A stretch of 64,000 nucleotides of DNA from Oleispira sp963851095 (GTDB lineage Bacteria; Pseudomonadota; Gammaproteobacteria; Pseudomonadales; Oceanobacteraceae). Position 1 is the first letter of the stretch. Each line of letters starts with the position of its first letter. The notes below the pieces were generated by a model. The model was given only the letters and a program-made list of their open reading frames with translations, was not told the origin of the DNA and made no database searches. The stretch is taken from the NCBI GenBank assembly GCA_963851095.1, contig CAWKOX010000025.1, positions 62,001 to 126,000 on the forward strand. The letters run 5' to 3'. This document shows, in pieces, positions 1 to 9,166 of the stretch. Made by a program: the position numbers and the translations under genes.

Positions 1-3000
1 ACCGCCTTCGTTGCTGCACCAAGCCCATTCACTGATATTGATAACCCAACGGTTGCTGAAATCAACGCGGTTATTGCTTCGGTTAATGCGATCAACGAGT
101 TGGTTGAAGATCTAAACGGTGATGCGAACGCAACACGCTTTAACGCCGAGCAGCTGAAAGATATTCAAGGCATTAGAGGACGTCATCGATGCCAGACATG
201 GCTGATTACAACGCAGCCTTCGTTGCAGCGCCAAGCCCATTCGCCGACATCAATAACCCAACGGTTGCTGAAATCAACGCGGTTATCGCGTCGGTTAATG
301 CGATTAATGAGTTGGTTGAAGACTTAAACGGTGATGCGAACGCGACCGTTCTAACCTTGACTGAATTGAAAGCCATTCAAGGTCACAGAAGACATCATCG
401 ATGCCAACATGTCTGGTTACAATACCGCCTTCGTTGCGGCGCCAAGCCCATTCGCAGATATCAATAATCCAACGATTGCTGAAATCAATGCAGTGATCGA
501 CGAAGTTAATAGCGATGTTGCACTGGCTGAATTGGTTGAAGACTTAAATGGTGATACCAACGCAACACCTCTTACCGCCGAGCAGCTGAAAGATATTCAA
601 GGTGTAACCGGAGTTGTTGATGCAGATATCGCAGACTACAACGCAGCCTTCGTTGCGGCACCAAGCCCATTCGCTGATATCAATAACCCAACCGTTGCTG
701 AAATCAACGCGGTTATCGCTTCGGTTAATGCGATCAATGAGTTGGTTGAAGATTTAAACGGTGATGCGAACGCGACGGTTCTAACCTTAACTGAATTGAA
801 AGCCATTCAAGGCACTAGAAGACATCATTGATGCCAACATGGCAGGCTACAATACCGCCTTCGTTGCGGCCCCAAGCCCATTCGCGGATATCAATAATCC
901 AACGATTGCTGAAATCAATGCAGTGATCGACGAAGTGAATAGCGATGTTGCACTAGCTGAATTGGTTGAAGACTTAAATGGTGATACGAACGCAACTGCA
1001 CTGACAGCCGAGCAGTTGAAAGATATTCAAGGTGTAACTGGAGTTGTTGATGCAGATATTGCTGATTACAACGCAGCCTTCGTTGCAGCGCCAAGCCCAT
1101 TTGCGGATATCAATAACCCAACGGTTGCTGAAATCAACGCGGTTATCGCTTCGGTTAATGCGATTAACGAGTTGGTTGAAGACCTAAACGGTGATGCGAA
1201 CGCGACCGTTCTAACCTTGACTGAATTGAAAGCCATTCAAGGCACAGAAGACATCATCGATGCCAACATGGCAGGTTACAATACCGCCTTCGTTGCGGCC
1301 CCAAGCCCATTCGCAGATATCGATAATCCAACGATTGCTGAAATCAATGCAGTGATCGACGAAGTGAATAGCGATGTTGCACTGGCTGAATTGGTTGAAG
1401 ACTTAAATGGTGATACGAACGCAACTGCACTGACAGCCGAGCAGCTGAAAGATATTCAAGGTGTAACCGGAGTTGTTGATGCAGATATCGCTGACTACAA
1501 CGCAGCCTTCGTTGCGGCACCAAGCCCATTCGCTGATATCAATAACCCAACGGTTGCTGAAATCAACGCGGTTATCGCTTCGGTTAATGCGATCAACGAG
1601 TTGGTTGAAGACCTAAACGGTGATGCGAATGCGACCGTTCTAACCTTAACTGAATTGAAAGCCATTCAAGGCCTAGAAGACATCATCGATGCCAACATGT
1701 CAGGCTACAATACCGCCTTCGTTGCGGCCCCAAGCCCATTCGCGGATATCGATAATCCAACGATTGCTGAAATTAATGCAGTGATCGACGAAGTGAATAG
1801 CGATGTTGCACTGGCTGAATTGGTTGAAGACTTAAATGGTGATACGAACGCAACTGCACTGACAGCCGAGCAGTTGAAAGATATTCAAGGTGTAACCGGA
1901 GTTGTTGATGCAGACATTGCCGATTACAACGCAGCCTTCGTTGCAGCACCAAGCCCATTCGCAGATATCAATAACCCAACGGTTGCTGAAATCAACGCGG
2001 TTATCGCTTCGGTTAATGCGATTAATGAGTTGGTTGAAGATTTAAACGGTGATGCGAACGCGACCGTTCTAACCTTAACTGAATTGAAAGCCATTCAAGG
2101 CACAGAAGACATCATTGATGCCAACATGGCAGGCTACAATACCGCCTTCGTTGCGGCCCCAAGCCCATTCGCTGATATTAATAATCCAACGATTGCTGAA
2201 ATCAATGCCGTGATCGACGAAGTGAATAGCGATGTTGCACTGGCTGAATTGGTTGAAGACTTAAATGGTGATACTAACGCAACACCTCTAACGGCCGAGC
2301 AGTTGAAAGATATTCAAGGTGTAACCGGAGTTGTTGATGCAGATATTGCTGATTACAACGCAGCCTTCGTTGCCGCACCAAGCCCATTTGCGGATATCAA
2401 TAATCCAACCGTTGCTGAAATCAACGCGGTTATCGCTTCGGTTAATGCGATCAACGAGTTGGTTGAAGACCTAAACGGTGATGCGAACGCAACCGTTCTA
2501 ACTTTAACTGAATTGAAAGCCATTCAAGGCACAGAAGACATCATCGATGCCAACATGGCAGGCTACAATACCGCCTTCGTTGCTGCACCAAGCCCATTCG
2601 CTGATATCGATAATCCAACGATTGCTGAAATTAATGCAGTGATCGACGAAGTGAATAGCGATGTTGCACTGGCTGAATTGGTTGAAGACTTAAATGGTGA
2701 TACGAACGCAACAGCACTGACAGCCGAGCAGTTGAAAGATATTCAAGGTGTAACCGGAGTTGTTGATGCGGATATCGCTGACTACAACGCGGCCTTCGTT
2801 GCAGCGCCAAGTCCATTCGCTGACATCAATAACCCAACGGTTGCTGAAATCAACGCGGTTATCGCTTCGGTTAATGCGATTAACGAACTCGTTGAAGACT
2901 TAAACGGTGATGCGAACGCGACGGTTCTAACTCTTAACTGAATTGAAAGCCATTCAAGGCACAGAAGACATCATCGATGCCAACATGGCAGGTTACAATA

Positions 3001-3351
3001 CAGCCTTCGTTGCGGCCCCAAGCCCATTCGCTGATATTAACAATCCAACGATTGCTGAAATCAATGCCGTGATCGACGAAGTGAATAGCGATGTTGCACT
3101 GGCCGAATTGGTTGAAGACTTAAATGGTGATACGAACGCAACTGCACTGACAGCCGAGCAGTTGAAAGATATTCAAGGTGTAACCGGAGTTGTTGATGCA
3201 GATATCGCTGACTACAACGCAGCCTTCGTTGCAGCGCCAAGCCCATTCGCCGATATCAATAACCCAACGGTTGCTGAAATCAACGCAGTTATGCTTCGTT
3301 ATGCGATAAGAAACTAACGATAAGCATAAAGAGATAGAAGAAAATAATTAA
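1..3351 (+). pseudogene. 5' part of giant repeat surface protein, reading frame broken
   Basis: This stretch codes for tandem copies of the PSPF repeat and continues from before the window edge. The translation is interrupted: the frame changes near 171-192 (two extra bases), 383, 814 and 2931-2933 (one extra base each), and a non-repeat patch at 3290-3356 carries stops in several frames. The longest clean piece is 839-2941 (about 700 codons). Every clean piece encodes the same repeat as the downstream intact frame, so this is one gene with 3493-8073. Each extra base sits where repeat copies differ from one another, which suggests consensus errors in a long repeat rather than decay. True pseudogenisation is the alternative. 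Confidence 0.75.
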
Positions 3352-5400
3352 ATAGTTGTTGCGGCGCCAAGCCCATTTGCTGATATCGACAACCCGACCG
3401 TTACTGAAATCAACGCGGTTATCGCTTCGGTTAATGCGATTAATGAACTCGTTGAAGACCTAAACGGTGATGCGAACGCGACGGTTCTAACTTTGACTGA
3501 ATTGAAAGCTATTCAAGGCACAGAAGACATCATTGATGCCAACATGGCAGGTTACAATACCGCCTTCGTTGCGGCCCCAAGCCCATTCGCTGATATCAAT
3601 AATCCAACGATTGCGGAAATTAATGCAGTGATCGACGAAGTGAATAGCGATGTTGCACTAGCCGAATTGGTTGAAGACTTAAATGGTGATACGAACGCAA
3701 CTGCACTGACAGCCGAGCAGTTGAAAGATATTCAGGGTGTAACTGGAGTTGTTGATGCGGATATCGCTGACTACAACGCAGCCTTCGTTGCAGCACCAAG
3801 CCCATTCGCCGATATCAATAACCCAACGGTTGCTGAAATCAACGCAGTTATCGCTTCGGTTAATGCGATTAATGAGTTCGTTGAAGACCTAAACGGTGAT
3901 GCGAACGCGACCGTTCTAACCTTGACTGAATTGAAAGCTATTCAAGGCACAGAAGACATCATTGATGCCAACATGGCAGGTTACAACACAGCCTTCGTTG
4001 CGGCCCCAAGCCCATTCGCTGATATTAACAATCCAACGATTGCTGAAATCAATGCCGTGATCGACGAAGTTAATAGCGATGTTGCATTAGCTGAATTGGT
4101 TGAAGACTTGAATGGTGATGGTAACTCAACACCTCTTACTTCAGAGCAATTGAAGGACATTGAAGGTGTGACAGGAGTTGTTGATGCTGACATTGCTGAT
4201 TACAACGCAGTCTTCGTTGCAGCCCCAAGCCCATTCGTCGATATCAATAACCCAACGGTTGCTGAAATCAACGCAGTTATCGCTTCGGTTAATGCGATCA
4301 ACGAATTGGTTGAAGATCTAAACGGTGATACGAACGCAACTGCGCTGACAGCAGAGCAGCTGAAAGATATTCAAGGTGTAACTGGAGTCGTTGATGCAGA
4401 TATCGCTGATTACAACGCAGCCTTCGTTGCGGCGCCAAGCCCATTCGCTGATATCAATAACCCAACGGTTGCTGAAATCAACGCGGTTATCGCTTCGGTT
4501 AATGCGATCAATGAGCTAGTTGAAGACCTAAACGGTGATGCGAACGCGACCGTTCTAACCTCGGCGGAATTGAAAGTCATTCAAGGTCTGGAAGACATCA
4601 TCGATGCAAATATGACAGCCTACAATACTGCCTTCGTTGCTGCACCAAGCCCATTCGCAGATATCGATAACCCAACAATCGCTGAAATCAATGCCGTGAT
4701 CGCTTCAGTTAATGCGGTTACTGAGCTTGTCGATGACCTGAATGGTGACGGTAACTCTACAACTTTATCTTTAGTTCAGTTGCAAAGTATACAAGGGCTA
4801 GAATCCATTATCGACGCAGAAATAGATGCTTATAATGCAGCCTTTATCGCTGATCCGAGTCCATTTGTGGATATCAACAATCCTACAGTTAATGAAATCC
4901 AAGCTGTTATTGACGCTATCAATGTGATTGTTGCGAACGAAGTCGCTGCTATTGAAGAGCTCAAAGAAGATATTGCAAGCAATAGTAATAATGATTTAAT
5001 TGAAGCATCAGAATTGAATGCCATTCGAGGAGTGGATGGCGCGCTTTCTGATAATCAAGCTGATTATCAGGCTGGCTTCATTGCAACGAATCCATCACCT
5101 TTTGCAGATACTAACAACCCAACAGCTGAAGAGATTCAAGCAGTCATTGATAGTGTTAATGTAATTGTTGCAAATGAAACTGCAGTGTTTGCGGAGTTGA
5201 TAGAAGACATTGCAGGGGATACAAATAATGGATTGATTCAAGCATCTGATTTGAATTCTGTTCGAGGAATTAGTGGGGCAGTTGATGAAAATCAGGAGGC
5301 ATACCAGAATGCCTTTACAGCGACTACACCATCACCATTTTCTGATCCTGGGAATCCTACTGCCGCAGAAGTACAGGCGGTCATTGCAGCTGTTAATAAT
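1..5400 (+). repeat. 429-bp (143-aa) higher-order tandem repeat, about 26 PSPF units
   Basis: The units alternate between an A form (about 74 aa, containing NPTIAEINAVIDEVNSDVAL) and a B form (about 69 aa, containing NPTVAEINAVIASVNAINEL). The AAPSPF motif recurs near 21, 231, 441, 660, 872, 1091, 1301, 1520, 1731, 1949 and onward to 5333. Exact period is 429 bp between A units. Each unit carries an acidic loop of the form DLNGDxNxxxLTxxQL, which resembles an EF-hand or dockerin calcium loop. Copies up to about 4640 are nearly identical; the last three (near 4856, 5092, 5333) are strongly diverged. A B-B junction occurs at 3239/3368 and another at 4227/4435. Confidence 0.95.
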
Positions 5401-8073
5401 GGTGGGCCTGATACTGATGGTGATGGTATGCCGGATTCAATAGATAACGATGATGATAATGATGGTCTGCTCGATATTGATGAAACGGATATTGGACGTA
5501 TAAATCCGGATCAAGATGCCGACGGCATTTGTGATGGCAATCTTGCAGTAACGAATACGTGTGTTGCTGGCCCTGATGCAAACCCAACTAATCCTGATTC
5601 AGACGGTAATGGTATTTGTGATGGGACTATTGCTTTCCCAGCAACGAATGATGATTCAGGCTGTATGCCAAATATTAATTTGAATCCTAATGCTGATTCC
5701 GACAATGATGGCATTACTGATGATTCTGAACTTATTGGTGATAGTGATGGGGATTTAATTCCTGACTACCTAGATGCTGATGCTAATGGTACTGCACCTA
5801 ATTCTGGGGATAGTGATAAAGATGGAATTGATGACTCAATTGAATGCGGTTCAGCATTGCCTTGTCGCGATTCTGATAAGGATGGCATTTATGATCACTT
5901 AGACACTGACTCAGATAATGATGGCATCTCGGATGATGACGAAGCTGACGGTATTGCAGGTAATGGAGAAGACCTTGCTGCTACAGACGGTTCTGTTCAA
6001 CCTAAAGATACTGATAAAGATGGTAAGCCAGATTATCGCGATGAAGATTCTGATAATGATGGCGTAGCTGATCGGGATGAGGTGAATCAACCTCATAATC
6101 CTCTTAATCCAAAGGATTCAGATAATGATGGAATCCCTGATTTTGTTGATCATGACGATCGCAGTAATACCGTAGGCGGTGGTGATAGTGATAATGATGG
6201 GCTGAGTGATGCTCAAGAGTGCCCCGTTTATCCTACAAACTGCCCTGATACTGATGGGGATGGTAAAGCTGATTATCTAGATAATAACAAGGACTCTGAT
6301 GGGGATGGCATTGCCGATACTGATGAAGATCCAAACTTTGATAAGGATAATGATCCTGCGACAAATCCTCGAGATACTGATGGTGATGGAACTCCAGACT
6401 ATCTAGATGATGACTCAGATAATGACGGTGTGAAAGATTCTGATGAGCGCAATGAGCCTTATGATGCAAACAATCCGCGTGATACGGATGACGATGGCAT
6501 TCCTGATGTAGTTGATGCAGATGATGATGGTGCTAATGGAGCAGGTGACTCTGATGGCGATGGTATTCCTGATAGTGTGGAATGTAGTAGTCAGCCTTGT
6601 CGTGATACTGATGGGGATGGCATTCCAGATTATACCGATACTGATTCAGACAATGATGGGTTATTAGATGCTGATGAGGTGGGTTCTAATCCCGAACAGC
6701 CAAAAGACACTGATGGTGACGGCATTCCTGATATTGCTGATAAGGTTTCTGAAAGCGGTGTTGAGAGTGGTGGGGATAGCGATGGTGATGGTATACCCGA
6801 TGCGGTTGAGTGCACTAGCTGGCCTAACTGCATAGACAGTGATAATGATGGTTTGGCGGATTATTTAGATAACGATCGATCACCAGTCCTTGTAAGAGAG
6901 TTCGGTAAAGTTAAAACAGGTGTACAAGGAGCTGGTAACCTTCACTGGGCCTTAGGTTTGATGCTTTTATTACTGGCCGTGCGTCGCAAGTCGACTGTAT
7001 TGATAGTGGTGCCTCTTATGGCCACTACTTTGAATGCTAATGCTGTTTGGTGGGACGAAATGGATTTGTATGCTGGGGCAGGCATAGGGCAAAGTTATTT
7101 AACGCCTAGTCTAGGTCAAAGTGGGTATAGTATTGATGACCATACTGATAATGCCTGGAAATTAACGGCTGGTTGGGATTGGAATGACCACATATCAATT
7201 GAGGGCTACTACACTGACTTAGGTCGAGTATCACTTAAACCAGGTGCCAGTATTGGTTATAGAATGATGGGTGGCGATGCTATTTTGCATTACTGGGCTT
7301 ATGGTGAAGAGCGAATAGAGGGAAGTGTCGCTGTGTACGCTAAGGGTGGACTTAATCATATGACAAATACCGGCAAACGCGTTAGTTATGAAAAGAATAA
7401 TACCTTACAACTAGTGGGCGGAGTTGGTGTGGAATATTATTTGCCACATAAGTTTAGTGTGCGATTTGAAATAGAATCTTATGATGCTGATGCGGCGTTG
7501 TTTTCTCTAAACTTGGTTAAGCGATTTGGCTTTAATTCGAGAAAAACCAAAAATAAACAACCTATTGTTATTGTGAAACCAGTACCGAAAGCGGTGGTTC
7601 CTTTGGCGGTGATCGCTCCTGTGATTATCGTGCTTGATACTGACAAAGATGGTTTGCTTGATGACAAAGATCAATGTCCAAATACTCCGCCTGGGGTTGC
7701 TGTAAATGAACTAGGGTGTGCCAAAGTTAAAGAAGAAATGGGTGATTTAATCACTAAATTGCAGTTCGAAAGTAGTTCGTCCTCTTTAACTGAACCAAGT
7801 AAAATTGCTCTTAATGAAGTTGCTGTTCTCCTTGCAAAATATGATGAGGTTCAGGTCCAAGTTCAAGCGCATAGTGATAATACAGGTTCTGCCTCTTATA
7901 ATAAGAAGCTATCACAGAAAAGAGCCGAATCGGTGGTTCAGTATTTAGTCGATAAAAATATTGAGATATCTCGATTAGAGCCAGTTGGTTATGGTGAAGA
8001 ACAGCCTATTGCGAATAACAATAGTCCAGAGGGTAGAGCTAAAAACCGTCGAGTTGAATTTGTATTAAAGTAG
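3493..8073 (+). CDS. Giant repeat/TSP3/OmpA-like surface protein, intact 3' part
   Basis: Open from 3352; 3493 is only the first usable start codon, and the real start lies upstream of the window. Domains by residue of the 1526-aa frame: PSPF repeats 1-635; about 15 thrombospondin type 3 repeats (DSDNDGI/DTDGDGIPD) 638-1130; a hydrophobic segment ending in RRKS at 1143-1160, then a second hydrophobic stretch ending ANA (to 1184); OmpA-like barrel with alternating aromatics about 1185-1350; a single TSP3 repeat (DTDKDGLLDDKDQCPNTP) about 1381; OmpA C-terminal peptidoglycan-binding domain 1418-1526 ending in the usual NRRVEFVLK. Family knowledge: TSP3 binds calcium and OmpA_C anchors to peptidoglycan, so a calcium-stiffened adhesin or S-layer-like stalk is inferred. 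ATG 6961 could give a separate OmpA protein. Confidence 0.85.
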   Translation: MTELKAIQGTEDIIDANMAGYNTAFVAAPSPFADINNPTIAEINAVIDEVNSDVALAELVEDLNGDTNATALTAEQLKDIQGVTGVVDADIADYNAAFVAAPSPFADINNPTVAEINAVIASVNAINEFVEDLNGDANATVLTLTELKAIQGTEDIIDANMAGYNTAFVAAPSPFADINNPTIAEINAVIDEVNSDVALAELVEDLNGDGNSTPLTSEQLKDIEGVTGVVDADIADYNAVFVAAPSPFVDINNPTVAEINAVIASVNAINELVEDLNGDTNATALTAEQLKDIQGVTGVVDADIADYNAAFVAAPSPFADINNPTVAEINAVIASVNAINELVEDLNGDANATVLTSAELKVIQGLEDIIDANMTAYNTAFVAAPSPFADIDNPTIAEINAVIASVNAVTELVDDLNGDGNSTTLSLVQLQSIQGLESIIDAEIDAYNAAFIADPSPFVDINNPTVNEIQAVIDAINVIVANEVAAIEELKEDIASNSNNDLIEASELNAIRGVDGALSDNQADYQAGFIATNPSPFADTNNPTAEEIQAVIDSVNVIVANETAVFAELIEDIAGDTNNGLIQASDLNSVRGISGAVDENQEAYQNAFTATTPSPFSDPGNPTAAEVQAVIAAVNNGGPDTDGDGMPDSIDNDDDNDGLLDIDETDIGRINPDQDADGICDGNLAVTNTCVAGPDANPTNPDSDGNGICDGTIAFPATNDDSGCMPNINLNPNADSDNDGITDDSELIGDSDGDLIPDYLDADANGTAPNSGDSDKDGIDDSIECGSALPCRDSDKDGIYDHLDTDSDNDGISDDDEADGIAGNGEDLAATDGSVQPKDTDKDGKPDYRDEDSDNDGVADRDEVNQPHNPLNPKDSDNDGIPDFVDHDDRSNTVGGGDSDNDGLSDAQECPVYPTNCPDTDGDGKADYLDNNKDSDGDGIADTDEDPNFDKDNDPATNPRDTDGDGTPDYLDDDSDNDGVKDSDERNEPYDANNPRDTDDDGIPDVVDADDDGANGAGDSDGDGIPDSVECSSQPCRDTDGDGIPDYTDTDSDNDGLLDADEVGSNPEQPKDTDGDGIPDIADKVSESGVESGGDSDGDGIPDAVECTSWPNCIDSDNDGLADYLDNDRSPVLVREFGKVKTGVQGAGNLHWALGLMLLLLAVRRKSTVLIVVPLMATTLNANAVWWDEMDLYAGAGIGQSYLTPSLGQSGYSIDDHTDNAWKLTAGWDWNDHISIEGYYTDLGRVSLKPGASIGYRMMGGDAILHYWAYGEERIEGSVAVYAKGGLNHMTNTGKRVSYEKNNTLQLVGGVGVEYYLPHKFSVRFEIESYDADAALFSLNLVKRFGFNSRKTKNKQPIVIVKPVPKAVVPLAVIAPVIIVLDTDKDGLLDDKDQCPNTPPGVAVNELGCAKVKEEMGDLITKLQFESSSSSLTEPSKIALNEVAVLLAKYDEVQVQVQAHSDNTGSASYNKKLSQKRAESVVQYLVDKNIEISRLEPVGYGEEQPIANNNSPEGRAKNRRVEFVLK
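5404..6880 (+). repeat. Thrombospondin type 3 calcium-binding repeat region
   Basis: Coding repeats with DxDxDG cores (DTDGDGMPD, DSDNDGISDDDE, DTDGDGIPDYTDTDSDNDG) spaced about every 13-40 residues, with a few Cys pairs (IECGSALPCRD, VECSSQPCRD). TSP3 repeats bind calcium and form stiff rods in outer-surface proteins. The DNA is a degenerate GATxxTGATGG repeat, unlike the exact 429-bp array upstream, so this part is older or evolving differently. Confidence 0.9.
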
Positions 8074-8080
8074 ATTAGCT

Positions 8081-8120
8081 AAACTGCCTATGAGTTTATA
8101 AAACCGTAGGCAGTTTTAAT
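8081..8120 (+). terminator. Hairpin terminator after the giant surface protein gene
   Basis: Perfect 10-bp stem AAACTGCCTA (8081-8090) with TAGGCAGTTT (8107-8116), 16-nt loop, followed by TTAATAAG. It lies 8 bases after the stop codon. The T-run is short, so efficiency is uncertain. Confidence 0.65.
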
Positions 8121-8212
8121 AAGTAACCTTTGATTCTTTCTTGATCCTTGCTACCTTTGCAGTATCTAAATTTAATTCTCAACTCTGCAAAAGCTATCTC
8201 GGGTCAATTTCT

Positions 8213-9166
8213 ATGGTTTCTACCTCTGTTCATTCTGTTAAAAGCATCCAATCGTTATTAGACGTTTTAAATGCCGTCATCCTAGGTAAAGAACCCCAGA
8301 TAAAGCTCGCCCTTGCTTGCCTGTTAGCGCGTGGGCATTTGCTAATTGAAGATCTGCCAGGTATGGGTAAGACGACTCTGTCTCATGCTTTGGCGAAGGC
8401 TTTAGGATTGAGTTATAACCGCGTTCAGTTTACCAGTGATATTTTGCCTGCTGATATTTTAGGGGTGAGTATTTTTGAGAGGGATTCGAGTGGTGATGAT
8501 GGGCAGCATGGGACGTTTCGTTTTCATCCTGGGCCTATTTTTAGTCAGTTGGTATTGGCCGATGAGATTAACCGTGCGACGCCTAAGGCGCAAAGTGCTT
8601 TGCTTGAGGCTATGGAAGAGGGACAGGTGACGATCGAGGGGGAGACGCGTCCGTTGCCTTCGCCATTTTTTGTGATTGCTACGCAAAATCCTATTTCTCA
8701 GTCGGGTACGTTTCCGTTGCCTGAGTCTCAGTTAGACCGTTTTTTGATGCGCATTAGTATTGGTTATCCGGATGCTAAGTCTGAGATGGAGCTGTTGACG
8801 GGGGTTGATCGTCGTAAGCTGGCCGATGGCTTGCAGCAGGTGATTACGCTTGAGCAGCTTACGGCTTTGCAGCAGAAGGTTGAGGCTGTTCATGCGTCTT
8901 CTTCGGTGCTTGAGTACATTCAGCGGATTATTCATTATACCCGTTATGAGGGTGGCTTTAGTTATGGTTTGTCGCCTCGTGGTGGTTTGGGATTGTTGCG
9001 TGCGTCTAAGGCGTGGGCGCTACTTCATGGGCGTGAGCATTTGATTCCTGAGGATGTGCAGGCGGTTTTACCTGCTGTGATTGATCATCGATTAGCGGAT
9101 GCGGCTCAGCAAGGCGAGCATGGGGTATCTGGCCAGATATTACAGCGCATTGCGGTGCTTACTTAG
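8213..9166 (+). CDS. MoxR-family AAA+ ATPase
   Basis: Walker A is at about residues 48-55 (LPGMGKTT) and Walker B near 120 (LVLADEIN), followed by the MoxR hallmark INRATPKAQSALLEAMEE and sensor 1 ATQNP. Length about 317 aa is normal. I chose ATG 8213 (MVSTSVHS); the frame stays open to a TTG at 8141 but that extension has no family counterpart. MoxR ATPases act as chaperones, often encoded with DUF58 and transglutaminase proteins as here, in cell-envelope or stress functions. It is the first gene of a three-gene operon. Confidence 0.93.
   Translation: MVSTSVHSVKSIQSLLDVLNAVILGKEPQIKLALACLLARGHLLIEDLPGMGKTTLSHALAKALGLSYNRVQFTSDILPADILGVSIFERDSSGDDGQHGTFRFHPGPIFSQLVLADEINRATPKAQSALLEAMEEGQVTIEGETRPLPSPFFVIATQNPISQSGTFPLPESQLDRFLMRISIGYPDAKSEMELLTGVDRRKLADGLQQVITLEQLTALQQKVEAVHASSSVLEYIQRIIHYTRYEGGFSYGLSPRGGLGLLRASKAWALLHGREHLIPEDVQAVLPAVIDHRLADAAQQGEHGVSGQILQRIAVLT

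Noticed and set aside
915..3805. Series of 61-aa minus-strand frames at 429-bp spacing
   Set aside because: They are antisense shadows of the tandem repeat, starting at the same place in each copy; composition (HHQQL, RRS) is low-complexity and no ribosome-binding site is present.
1..5400. CRISPR-like or satellite array
   Set aside because: The repeat has a 429-bp period, no spacers, and encodes a continuous acidic protein in the + frame.
5393..6833. Histidine- and serine-rich minus-strand frames across the TSP3 region
   Set aside because: Their codons are the antisense of GAT-rich Asp codons; the plus frame is clearly the coding one.
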